Source: Cupriavidus sp. D384 | GTDB taxonomy: Bacteria > Pseudomonadota > Gammaproteobacteria > Burkholderiales > Burkholderiaceae | DNA length: 64,000 nt | Assembly (NCBI RefSeq): GCF_001652915.1 | Contig: NZ_BBQI01000096.1 | Location: 46,837-110,836, forward strand | Direction of reading: 5' to 3' | Shown here: in pieces, positions 33,634-41,667 of the stretch | How positions within the stretch are numbered: the stretch's first letter is position 1 | Layout: each line of letters begins with the position of its first letter | Notes under the pieces: model-generated | Told to the model about the DNA's origin: nothing | Database searches by the model: none | Seen by the model: the letters and a program-made list of their open reading frames with translations, nothing else | Made by a program: the position numbers and the translations under genes

Positions 33634-33897
33634 ATGAAACCGACCGATCTCTTCAACGACCTGCAGCAGAAGGTCAGCGAGGCGCTGCGCAATTCGCCGG
33701 CCAAGGACATCGAGAAAAACGTGCGCAGCATGATGACCCAGGGCTTTGCGCGCCTGGATCTGGTCACGCGCGAGGAGTTCGACGTGCAATCGCAGGTGCT
33801 GGCGCGTACCCGCGCACGGCTGGAGGAACTGGAAGCCCGCGTGGCGGCACTCGAAGCCCGTGCCGGCGTCAATCCGCCGCCATCGACCGGGGTATGA
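33634..33897 (+). CDS. ubiK: Ubiquinone biosynthesis accessory factor UbiK (BMFP family)
   Basis: An 87-residue, mostly helical protein with a C-terminal coiled coil (LARTRARLEELEARVAALEAR) and an amphipathic N-terminal half (LFNDLQQKVSEALRNSPAKDIEKNVRSMM). UbiK binds UbiJ and supports aerobic ubiquinone synthesis. CAGGAG precedes the ATG by eight bases. A strong terminator follows. Confidence 0.9.
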   Translation: MKPTDLFNDLQQKVSEALRNSPAKDIEKNVRSMMTQGFARLDLVTREEFDVQSQVLARTRARLEELEARVAALEARAGVNPPPSTGV

Positions 33898-33931
33898 CCC
33901 GCAGGCGCCAGCCGCCTACCCGCATCGCCAC

Positions 33932-33964
33932 AAAGGCCACCGTATCCCGGTGGCCTTTTTCTTT
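33932..33964 (+). terminator. Terminator of ubiK
   Basis: AAAGGCCACCG and CGGTGGCCTTTTT form a stem with a short loop and a T-run, 18 bp before the comM start. Confidence 0.88.
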
Positions 33965-33981
33965 AACAAATCCGCAAACGT

Positions 33982-35520
33982 ATGAGCCTTGCTGTCTTGC
34001 GCAGCCGTGCCCTGAACGGCATCGACGCGCCGCCCGTGTCGGTGGAGATCCATCTTGCCAACGGCCTGCCGGCGTTCAATATCGTCGGCCTGGCCGATAC
34101 CGAAGTGCGCGAAAGCCGCGAGCGCGTGCGGGCGGCGCTGCTCAACAGCGACTTCGAATTCCCGAACCGGCGCATCACCGTCAACCTGGCCCCGGCCGAC
34201 CTGCCGAAGGAATCGGGGCGCTTCGACCTGGCCATCGCGCTGGGCATCCTGGCGGCCGGCGGCCAGTTGCCGGTCGACGGGCTCGATGCGTTCGAATTTG
34301 CCGGCGAGCTGTCCCTGGCCGGCGACCTGCGGCCGGTGCGCGGCGCCCTGGCAATGGCGATGGGCCTGGCGCGCGACAACCGCGCACGGCTGGCCGCCGG
34401 CCAGCCTGCGCGCGCGTTCATCGTGGCGCTGGAAAACGGCCCGGAGGCCGCTCTGGTGGAAGATCTGGCGGTGCACGCCGGCGCCACGCTGCGCGAGGTG
34501 TGCCATCACGTGGGACTGCTGCCGGAGCAGGCGCTACGGCGCGCCCGGCCGCCGCAGCGGGTGGCCGATGCGGGCGATGCGCCGGACATGCGCGATGTGC
34601 GCGGGCAACTTCAGGCACGGCGCGCCATGGAAGTGGCCGCGGCCGGCCAGCATTCCGTGCTGCTGGTGGGCCCGCCGGGCACCGGCAAGTCGATGCTCGC
34701 ACAGCGCTTTCCGGGGCTGCTGCCGCCGATGACCGAGGCCGAGGCGCTCGATGCCGCCGCCGTGCTGAGCCTGACACCGGGCGGATTCCAGCCATCGCAA
34801 TGGGGCCGGCGGCCGTTCCGCAGCCCCCATCACACCGCAAGCGGGCCCGCAATGGTGGGCGGCGGCGGCAACCCGCGCCCCGGGGAAATCTCGCTGGCCC
34901 ACCATGGCGTTCTGTTTCTAGACGAATTGCCAGAGTTCGAACGCCGGGTGCTGGAAGTCCTGCGCGAGCCGCTGGAAACCGGCCATATCACGATCTCACG
35001 CGCGGCGGCGCAGATCGACTTCCCCGCCCGCTTCCAGTTCATCGCGGCCATGAACCCGTGCCCGTGCGGCTACCTGGGCCATCCCACCCGCATGTGCCGC
35101 TGTACGCCAGATCAGGTGCAGCGCTATCAGTCGCGCATTTCAGGCCCGCTGCTCGACCGCGTGGACCTGCAGATCGAGGTGCCGGCCCAGGGTCAGCGCG
35201 AAATCCTGGACGGCCCGCCTGGCGAACCGAGCGAAGCCGTCCGCGCCCGCGCCGTGGCAGCGCGCGACCGCCAGCTTGCGCGCCAGGGCACGCCCAACTG
35301 CGAACTGTCCGGCCGCGCCATCGACACCCACTGCCCGCTCGACCACCCCGCGCAGGCCCTGCTGCGCGGCGCGATGGACAAGCTGGGCTGGTCGGCACGT
35401 GCGTACTTCAGGGTGCTGAAAGTGGCCCGCACCATCGCTGACCTGGAAGGCACCGAGGTGCTGAACGCCACGCATGTGGCGGAAGCCATCCAGTATCGGC
35501 GGGTGTTGCGGACGGGATAG
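33982..35520 (+). CDS. comM: YifB/ComM family Mg chelatase-like AAA+ ATPase
   Basis: 512 residues. The N-terminal domain resembles Lon substrate-binding folds (LPAFNIVGLADTEVRESRERVRAAL). The AAA+ core has Walker A GPPGTGKS near residue 230, Walker B GVLFLDELPEF, and the zinc-like CPCGYLGHPTRMCRC. ComM is a hexameric helicase that promotes branch migration during integration of transformed DNA. It is followed after 11 bp by an unrelated, less GC-rich gene. Confidence 0.93.
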   Translation: MSLAVLRSRALNGIDAPPVSVEIHLANGLPAFNIVGLADTEVRESRERVRAALLNSDFEFPNRRITVNLAPADLPKESGRFDLAIALGILAAGGQLPVDGLDAFEFAGELSLAGDLRPVRGALAMAMGLARDNRARLAAGQPARAFIVALENGPEAALVEDLAVHAGATLREVCHHVGLLPEQALRRARPPQRVADAGDAPDMRDVRGQLQARRAMEVAAAGQHSVLLVGPPGTGKSMLAQRFPGLLPPMTEAEALDAAAVLSLTPGGFQPSQWGRRPFRSPHHTASGPAMVGGGGNPRPGEISLAHHGVLFLDELPEFERRVLEVLREPLETGHITISRAAAQIDFPARFQFIAAMNPCPCGYLGHPTRMCRCTPDQVQRYQSRISGPLLDRVDLQIEVPAQGQREILDGPPGEPSEAVRARAVAARDRQLARQGTPNCELSGRAIDTHCPLDHPAQALLRGAMDKLGWSARAYFRVLKVARTIADLEGTEVLNATHVAEAIQYRRVLRTG

Positions 35521-35531
35521 GAAAATGAACA

Positions 35532-36365
35532 ATGACTACTCTTAGTGCATTTGAATGGTTTGCCGAACTCTGGTGGTGGATTGTCTTCGCGACCATCTTG
35601 CTCTCCGGGGTCGGCGGTGGCATTGCGCGTTTCATACAGTGGCGCGCCAAAACAGAGGAGCCCGGCTGGATAGCCAGCGCCGTCGTGGGCGTTGCCGCGG
35701 CGTTTCTTGTGCCAATGTTCCTGAATTCGATTTCGAGCGCCCTGATTGCGCAAACCAGAGAGCACCCGGAAAAGCTCTTCGTACTGATCGGCTTTTGCGT
35801 CGCAGCGGCATATTTTGCGCAACAGTTCATCGATTCAGTGGGCCGCCGGGCCCTCAGGATATCGCGTGAGGCGAAGGCCATTGCGAAGACGGCCGCGCGG
35901 ACGGCACGAAGTGCAACGGATCACGCGCATCGCGCGAACAATCGCGCCGTGGCCATGTGGAAAGTCATGCAGCTGGTGGACAACAACCAGTATGCAGATG
36001 CCCTTGCGGCAGCTGACCGTGTTCTGGCCACCGACCCCGATCACGCGGGCTGCCAGGCATGGCGCGCCTACTGTCTCAAGCGCCTTCACCGGCCAGCAGA
36101 GGCGGTGGGCGCCATTGATCGCGCACTGGCGCTGGAGGGAACCGAAGTGTTTAGCTGGCTGTTCAACGCCGCCTGTTATCGCGCGCTAGTCGACACGCCA
36201 TTTATCCAGATCAAACCCCTGCTGCTGCGAGCGTGGCACTGTGCCACCTCGAGCCAACGCGATTGGCTCATTGCTGCACTCGCGTCCGAGAACGATCTTG
36301 AGCGCGTGCGCAACGATCCAGAATTCTCCGCCCTTGTCTCAACGTTCGAAAGGAAAGCCTCATGA
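35532..36365 (+). CDS. Three-helix membrane protein with TPR-like tail, resembling YEATS-associated proteins
   Basis: 277 residues. Three hydrophobic segments lie at about 12-35, 46-68 and 81-101, then a long basic helix (105-140), then a TPR-like helical tail (143-205, NNQYADALAAADRVLATDPDH). The segment VVGVAAAFLVPMFLNSISS followed by FCVAAAYFAQQFIDSVGRRAL recalls the membrane part of YEATS-associated helix proteins linked to bacterial signalling and conflict systems; recalled from memory. No YEATS domain is present here. The coding sequence is visibly less GC-rich than its neighbours, so it may be acquired. Confidence 0.6.
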   Translation: MTTLSAFEWFAELWWWIVFATILLSGVGGGIARFIQWRAKTEEPGWIASAVVGVAAAFLVPMFLNSISSALIAQTREHPEKLFVLIGFCVAAAYFAQQFIDSVGRRALRISREAKAIAKTAARTARSATDHAHRANNRAVAMWKVMQLVDNNQYADALAAADRVLATDPDHAGCQAWRAYCLKRLHRPAEAVGAIDRALALEGTEVFSWLFNAACYRALVDTPFIQIKPLLLRAWHCATSSQRDWLIAALASENDLERVRNDPEFSALVSTFERKAS

Positions 36366-36388
36366 GCGACACCCCTCCGACCCACTAA
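36362..36388 (+). CDS. Eight-residue mini-ORF overlapping the membrane protein stop
   Basis: An ATG overlaps the stop of the preceding gene (ATGA) and reads MSDTPPTH before TAA. The coupled start is typical of an operon partner, so this may be the remnant of a second gene lost downstream. It could also be chance. Confidence 0.2.
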   Translation: MSDTPPTH

Positions 36389-36415
36389 GCATGCAGTGCC
36401 CAGAGAAGAAAGAAG

Positions 36416-36446
36416 AAAGGCCCGCGTTGAACTTGCGCGGGCCTTT
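36416..36446. terminator. Bidirectional terminator
   Basis: AAAGGCCCGCG and CGCGGGCCTTT pair around a short loop, with pyrimidine/T-rich flanks on both strands. It ends the plus-strand membrane protein gene and the minus-strand proline-rich gene. Confidence 0.8.
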
Positions 36447-36456
36447 GTCATTCATT

Positions 36457-36594
36457 TCACACTGGTGGTTCCAGCGGCGGCGGGGGCGGCTCCTCGATGG
36501 GAGGCTGGTCTGCCGGAAAGCCGGGCGGGGGCGGCTCGTCGGGAGGGGGTTCGCGGTGGGCAGTCAGGTCGACATCGTGCATCTGGGGCTCCAT
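36457..36594 (-). CDS. Proline-rich 45-residue microprotein
   Basis: A complete frame of 45 residues: MEPQMHDVDLTAHREPPP, then two acidic proline blocks (DEPPPPGFPADQPP and IEEPPPPPLEPPV). About 40 percent proline with Glu/Asp spacing, no membrane segment. A terminator begins 10 bp after its stop on the minus strand. A GGGGAG sequence lies about 13 bases before the ATG, further than ideal. The function is unknown; it could also be a non-coding stretch. Confidence 0.45.
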   Translation of the reverse strand: MEPQMHDVDLTAHREPPPDEPPPPGFPADQPPIEEPPPPPLEPPV

Positions 36595-36666
36595 ATACGC
36601 CGGGTCACTCCCCATTGAAGCAAACGCTGCCGCACTACGCCAGCCGTTCAGGCCGCCATCGTCGAT

Positions 36667-37320
36667 TCAGGTGTGATGCCGGCGCACAAAAAACAGCGCC
36701 GTGCCCACTGCGACCAATACGCCGCCGAAGAACCGGTTCTGCCAGCGCACGGCGCGCGCGTTGCGGAACAGGCCCTGCATGCGCGACGCCAGCAGCGCGT
36801 AGCCGTGCATCACGATCAGGTCGACAAAGCACATCGTGGCGGCCAGGATCGCCAGCTGCACGCCCAGCGGATGGCCCGGGTCGATGAACTGCGGCAGCAC
36901 CGCGACCATGAAGATGATGCCTTTGGGATTGGTGACATTGGTCAGCAGGCCGGTGGCAAAGCGTCGCCGACGGCTCATGGTGGACACGCGTACCGCGCCG
37001 GGCGGGCCGCTGGCGCCATCCTGCGGACCGGTCTCGACCTTGGCGCGCCATTGCTGGACGCCCAGGTAGATCAGGTACATCGCGCCAATCGTCTTGACGA
37101 TCAGGAACGCTTCCTCGGACGCCAGCAGCAGCGCGCCCAGGCCGCCTCCGGCGACCAGCAGGATGATGACCAGGCCGGTCTGCAGGCCCAGGATCGTGGT
37201 CGACGTCTTCTTCAGGCCATAAGACAGGCCATGGCTCATCGACAGCACCGCACCCGAGCCTGGCGAAACGGCGATCACCCAGCACGCGGCAAAATAGGCC
37301 AGCCACACTTCCCAACGCAT
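36667..37320 (-). CDS. LysE family amino-acid exporter
   Basis: A 217-residue inner-membrane protein with about six helices and the LysE/RhtB signature SPGSGAVLSMSHGLSYGLKKT near the N-terminus, plus LLTNVTNPKGIIFMVAVLPQF. Such transporters export basic amino acids, homoserine, threonine or related compounds; the substrate is unknown. AGGAG stands seven bases before the ATG at 37320. A GTG one codon earlier is less likely. Confidence 0.9.
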   Translation of the reverse strand: MRWEVWLAYFAACWVIAVSPGSGAVLSMSHGLSYGLKKTSTTILGLQTGLVIILLVAGGGLGALLLASEEAFLIVKTIGAMYLIYLGVQQWRAKVETGPQDGASGPPGAVRVSTMSRRRRFATGLLTNVTNPKGIIFMVAVLPQFIDPGHPLGVQLAILAATMCFVDLIVMHGYALLASRMQGLFRNARAVRWQNRFFGGVLVAVGTALFFVRRHHT

Positions 37321-37411
37321 CACTGCACTCCTGGAGTTAACAACGGTTCAAAGCGGATCAAAGCTGTTTGGAGCGATCGATCCATCAAGTCAGTCACGGC
37401 GAAACACGAAA

Positions 37412-38038
37412 TCAGAACGGGTGGAACCCGGTCAGGAACTGGTCGACCTGTTCGGCCTGGCGCGTATCGCGGGCGGCGTCGCCGGCTTCCAGCACCACAG
37501 CCTGGTACACGTGGGCGCCCGACGCCACCAGCCGCGCGGTCAGCCGGCGGGGGGCCTTGTCCTGAGGCGACACGCCGGCCACCGACAGTTCCACGCCGTC
37601 AAGCGGCACGGGCGGCTGGGCCGCCGACATCACCGTGATCTGTCGCGACCGGGCCGGCGCGTCGGGGTGCGCGCCAAGGTTGGCAATCAGCCCCGCCTGC
37701 ATGGCGTCCATGGCCTCGCGGCGCAGCGCGGCATCGTCGCTGGGCAGCGTGACCACGCCCACCGCGAATAGCGTACCGTCGATGTTCGCGGCCTCCATGG
37801 TCATCGGCAGCTTGTGGCCGGCAATCGATACATCGCGCGCGGCGCTGGTCGGCTTGGCCGGATACAGTGCAGCGTACTTGCCGTCGCTCGAGACGATGGT
37901 TCGCCAGTCATAGCGCGGCGAGCAGCCCGCAAGCGACAGCCACAACATGGCAAGCAGCGGCAGCAGGCAATGACCGGGGCGAAACAGTCCGAGACGGGGC
38001 GAACTGGACGAACGGGGGCGGAGCGTGGTCGGGGGCAT
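37412..38038 (-). CDS. Putative lipoprotein of unknown function
   Basis: 208 residues. A basic N-terminus and hydrophobic segment end in the lipobox LAGC (Cys39), so it is probably a lipoprotein. The rest is a single soluble domain beginning YDWRTIVSSDGKYAALYPAKP, with no recognised motif. It lies 91 bp upstream of the LysE gene on the same strand. An untranslated gap with a GCGCATTCGTGCGC palindrome separates it from the divergent thioredoxin-like gene. Confidence 0.75.
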   Translation of the reverse strand: MPPTTLRPRSSSSPRLGLFRPGHCLLPLLAMLWLSLAGCSPRYDWRTIVSSDGKYAALYPAKPTSAARDVSIAGHKLPMTMEAANIDGTLFAVGVVTLPSDDAALRREAMDAMQAGLIANLGAHPDAPARSRQITVMSAAQPPVPLDGVELSVAGVSPQDKAPRRLTARLVASGAHVYQAVVLEAGDAARDTRQAEQVDQFLTGFHPF

Positions 38039-38181
38039 CGGAATGGGGGCGCATTCGTGCGCAAGCCGGTATTATCCGGGAAGCCGCGCCCCCACGCATG
38101 CCCCAAGGGTGACTTTCATCGCCGCTTTGGCTCCTGTGGCTGCCTTGCCCCCATGCGCCGGCCGTTTCCCGTGAGGTGACC

Positions 38182-38676
38182 ATGCCCTTCCGTTCCCTGC
38201 CCCGCCTTGCCGCGCCCTGGCTTGCCAGCCTGGCCGTACTCGCCAGCTTCGGCGCCGCGGCGGCCACCGCGCACCTGCCGCCTGTCACCGATGTCGGCGC
38301 CCAATCAGCCGCCGCGGCCAAACAGGGCGAGCCGCTGGTGGTGCTGGTCAGCCTGCCCGGCTGCACGTACTGCGAGACTGTGCGCCGCAACTACCTGGGG
38401 CCCCAGGTGGCGTCCGGCGACATTACAGCGCGGGAAATCGACATGACGGCCGACACGCCGATCCGGGATGTCGACGGCACCATGACCACCGCCAAACGCT
38501 GGGCGCAGGCCCACAACATCTCGGTGGCGCCGACCGTGCTGTTCCTGGACCCCCTCGGCCGCAACCTGGCCCAGCCCCTGCGCGGTATGCAGCCCGATTT
38601 CTATGGTGCCTATCTGGAACAGGCCATCGACGAGGCCCGCGCCAGGGTGGCCGCCCGATCCGGCACATCGCGGTAA
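38182..38676 (+). CDS. Exported thioredoxin-fold protein (SoxW-like)
   Basis: 164 residues with a cleavable signal (about 1-30) and a thioredoxin fold holding CTYC (Cys61, Cys64) in LVSLPGCTYCETVRRNYL. The cis-proline segment is SVAPTVLFLDP. It resembles periplasmic SoxW/thioredoxin_7 proteins that reduce disulfides. The ATG at 38182 follows GAGGT by five bases. A second thiol-disulfide protein gene follows 138 bp later. Confidence 0.82.
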   Translation: MPFRSLPRLAAPWLASLAVLASFGAAAATAHLPPVTDVGAQSAAAAKQGEPLVVLVSLPGCTYCETVRRNYLGPQVASGDITAREIDMTADTPIRDVDGTMTTAKRWAQAHNISVAPTVLFLDPLGRNLAQPLRGMQPDFYGAYLEQAIDEARARVAARSGTSR

Positions 38677-38814
38677 GCGAAGCATCAGGCCCAATATTGA
38701 ACAAATTGCGACGAATTGCCGCAGCGGCGGCGCGCTTGTCCAGCACGGGTGCCGGCCTCCGGCGCCCGCAGTAGAATAGCCGTTGTCCGATGGCTGTCCC
38801 GGTACCGTAATCCC

Positions 38815-39351
38815 ATGTCCAACACTGCTACTTCCGCAACTTCCCCGCGCAAGCTCTGGCCGATCGCCGTTGCGGTCGTGATCGTCGCCCTGCTCGGCTT
38901 CTTCGGCTATCGCGCCATGTCGCCGGCCAGCAAGGTGCCCGACGCCACCTTTACGCTGTTGTCGGGCCAGAAGGTCAGTACGGCCGACCTGAAGGGCAAG
39001 GTCTACCTGGTCAACTTCTGGGCCACCAGCTGCGCCACCTGCGTCAAGGAAATGCCGCAGATGATCGACACCTACAAGCAGTTCAAGGACAAGGGCCTGG
39101 AATTCGTGGCCGTCGCCATGAACTATGACCCGCCGATGTACGTGGCGAACTACGCCAAGACGCGTGAACTGCCGTTCAAGGTGGCGATGGATTCGGACGG
39201 CACGGCCGCCAAGGCGTTTGGCGATGTCCAGCTCACGCCGACGACCTTCGTGGTCGACAAGAATGGCAAGATCCTGAAGCGCTACGTGGGCGAGCCCGAG
39301 TGGGATGCGCTGCACAAGCTGCTGGACGGTGCGCTGGCAAGCGCGGCCTGA
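38815..39351 (+). CDS. TlpA family thiol-disulfide oxidoreductase
   Basis: 178 residues: an N-terminal helix (about 14-32) and a periplasmic TlpA/ResA-like domain with CATC (Cys73, Cys76) in VNFWATSCATCVKEMPQM and cis-proline segment LTPTTFVVDKNGKI. Members reduce apocytochromes or copper-site cysteines. Given the many copper and haem c proteins here that is plausible, but the partner is unknown. A terminator follows. Confidence 0.9.
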   Translation: MSNTATSATSPRKLWPIAVAVVIVALLGFFGYRAMSPASKVPDATFTLLSGQKVSTADLKGKVYLVNFWATSCATCVKEMPQMIDTYKQFKDKGLEFVAVAMNYDPPMYVANYAKTRELPFKVAMDSDGTAAKAFGDVQLTPTTFVVDKNGKILKRYVGEPEWDALHKLLDGALASAA

Positions 39352-39381
39352 TTCCACGCCCGTTCCTGCCGGAACCGCTCG

Positions 39382-39408
39382 AAAAGGTGCCCATGCGGCA
39401 CCTTTTTT
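39382..39408 (+). terminator. Terminator of the TlpA gene
   Basis: AAAAGGTGCC and GGCACCTTTTTT pair across a five-base loop, with a T-run, 30 bp after the stop. Confidence 0.88.
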
Positions 39409-39456
39409 GTTGGCCGAACGCCGCGCGGCAACGTCCGGCTTGCCAGTCGAAGCTGT

Positions 39457-41625
39457 ATGGATATACAGTGGGCGCCAGAATTTTCTCAATCCCTGCCCTC
39501 TGCCATTCCCGCTGTGCTACCGGATCTCGCCCCTGAAGCCGACGTGCCCGCCGACCTCGCCCAGGACGCGGTCGATGCGGCCGCCTACCTGTCCAAGCTG
39601 AATCCGGAGCAGCGCGCCGCCGTGGAGTACGCGGGCGCCGCGCCGCTGCTGATCATTGCCGGTGCGGGCTCGGGCAAGACCAATACGCTGGCGCACCGCG
39701 TTGCGCACCTGGTGGTGGGCGGCGCCGATCCGCGCCGCATCCTGCTCCTGACGTTCTCGCGCCGCGCGGCATCCGAGATGGGCCGCCGCGTCGAACGCAT
39801 CGTCGACCAGGCGCTCGGCATCCAGTCCGGTGCCGGGCGGGCGGCGCTGCAGTGGTCGGGCACGTTCCACGCCATTGGCGCCCGCCTGCTTCGCGAGTAT
39901 GCCGAGACGCTGGGCCTGGCTCCGAGCTTCACGATCAGCGACCGGGGCGATTCGGCCGACCTGATGCACGTGGTGCGGCATGACCTGGGGCTATCCGAGC
40001 AGGCGTCGCGCTTTCCGCGCAAGGAAACCTGCCTGTCCATCTATTCGCGCGTGGTCAACACCCAGTTGCCGATCGAGGTGGTGCTCAAGACGCAGTTCCC
40101 GCGCTACGCGATGTGGGCCGATGCGCTCAGGGCGCTGTTCGCCGGCTATGTGGAGGCCAAGCAGAAGCAGCAGGTGCTCGATTACGACGACCTGCTGCTC
40201 TACTGGGCGCAGGCGATGACCGAACCGGCGCTGGCGCAGGACATGGGTGCGCGCTTCGACCACGTGCTGGTCGACGAGTACCAGGACACCAATGCGCTGC
40301 AGGCGTCGATCCTGCTGGCGCTGAAGCCGCAGGGGCGCGGCCTGACCGTGGTGGGCGACGACGCGCAGTCGATCTACGCCTTCCGTGGCGCCACCGTGCG
40401 CAACATCCTCGATTTCCCGACGCAGTTCACGCCGGCGGCCGAACAGGTCACGCTGTCGCAGAACTACCGTTCCACGCAGCCGATCCTGCAGGCCGCCAAC
40501 GCGGTGATCGGCCTGGCGGCCGAGCGGTTCACCAAGGACCTCTGGTCACTGCGCGAGTCGGCCGAAAAGCCCGGCGTGGTGGTGGTCAACGACGAAGCCG
40601 ACCAGGCGCGCTTTGTCGTGGAACAGGTGCTGGCGCGGCGCGAATCTGGCCTGGCGCTGATGCATCAGGCGGTGTTGTTCCGCGCGGCCGACCATAGCGC
40701 GCAGGTCGAGATCGAACTGGCCCGCCGCAATATCCCGTTCGTGAAGTTCGGTGGCCTGAAATTCCTGGAATCGACGCACGTGAAGGACGTGATGGCCGTG
40801 GTGCGCTGGCTGGAAAACCCGCGCGACCGCATGGCCGGCTTCCGCACGCTGCAGTTGCTGCCCGGCATCGGCCCGAAAACCGCCGCCCGCGTACTCGAAG
40901 GGCTGGAAGCCGCCACCGAGCCGCTGGTGGCGCTCGAGGCGTTCGAAGCCCCGCCCGCCGCCGCCCCTGCATGGGACGACCTGCTGACGCTGGCGCGCAC
41001 GCTGATGGCGCCCACGTCGCCGTGGCCTTCCGAGTTCGAACAGGTGGTGGCGTGGTACGTGCCGCATCTGGAACGCATGCACGACGACGCCGCCGCGCGT
41101 CAGGCCGACCTGCAGCAGATCGAGCGTATTGCCGCCACTTATGCGTCGCGCGAGCGCTTCCTGACCGAGCTGACGCTCGACCCGCCGAGCGCATCGAGCG
41201 ACGAATCCGGCGTGCCGTCGCGCGACGAGGACTACCTGATCCTCTCGACCATCCATTCGGCCAAGGGCCAGGAATGGAAGGCCGTGTACGTGCTCAATGC
41301 CGTGGACGGCTGCATGCCGTCTGACCTGGCGACCGGCACCACCGAGGAAATCGAGGAGGAACGCCGCCTGCTCTACGTGGCGATGACGCGTGCGCGCGAC
41401 CACCTCGACGTGATCGTCCCGCAGCGGTTCTACGTCCACAACCAGGTAGGCTTTGGCGACCGCCACGTCTACGCGTCGCGCACGCGCTTCCTGCCGAACC
41501 GCGTGATGCCGAATTTCTACAGCCGGTCTTGGCCGCCCCCGCCGATGCCGGGCGAAGGGCAACAGGCCAGGCCGGCGCTGCCGCAGGTTGATCTCGCCAC
41601 CCGCATGCGCAACATGTGGAAGTAG
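39457..41625 (+). CDS. UvrD/Rep-family ATP-dependent DNA helicase
   Basis: A 722-residue superfamily 1A helicase. Motifs in order: Q motif LNPEQRAAV, Walker A GAGSGKT (69-75), motif Ia TFSRRAASEM, Walker B VLVDEYQDTN, motif III VVGDDAQSIYAFRGA, motif IV QNYRST, and motifs V-VI STIHSAKGQEWKAV and RRLLYVAMTRAR. A helix-hairpin-helix-like LLPGIGPKTAARVL lies at about 467-480 inside the 2B region. It differs from canonical UvrD and Rep, so the exact repair role is unknown. Confidence 0.9.
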   Translation: MDIQWAPEFSQSLPSAIPAVLPDLAPEADVPADLAQDAVDAAAYLSKLNPEQRAAVEYAGAAPLLIIAGAGSGKTNTLAHRVAHLVVGGADPRRILLLTFSRRAASEMGRRVERIVDQALGIQSGAGRAALQWSGTFHAIGARLLREYAETLGLAPSFTISDRGDSADLMHVVRHDLGLSEQASRFPRKETCLSIYSRVVNTQLPIEVVLKTQFPRYAMWADALRALFAGYVEAKQKQQVLDYDDLLLYWAQAMTEPALAQDMGARFDHVLVDEYQDTNALQASILLALKPQGRGLTVVGDDAQSIYAFRGATVRNILDFPTQFTPAAEQVTLSQNYRSTQPILQAANAVIGLAAERFTKDLWSLRESAEKPGVVVVNDEADQARFVVEQVLARRESGLALMHQAVLFRAADHSAQVEIELARRNIPFVKFGGLKFLESTHVKDVMAVVRWLENPRDRMAGFRTLQLLPGIGPKTAARVLEGLEAATEPLVALEAFEAPPAAAPAWDDLLTLARTLMAPTSPWPSEFEQVVAWYVPHLERMHDDAAARQADLQQIERIAATYASRERFLTELTLDPPSASSDESGVPSRDEDYLILSTIHSAKGQEWKAVYVLNAVDGCMPSDLATGTTEEIEEERRLLYVAMTRARDHLDVIVPQRFYVHNQVGFGDRHVYASRTRFLPNRVMPNFYSRSWPPPPMPGEGQQARPALPQVDLATRMRNMWK

Positions 41626-41667
41626 GAGACCGGCCTCCAGATCCGCGAAGCGAGGTCGGCGCCTGAA

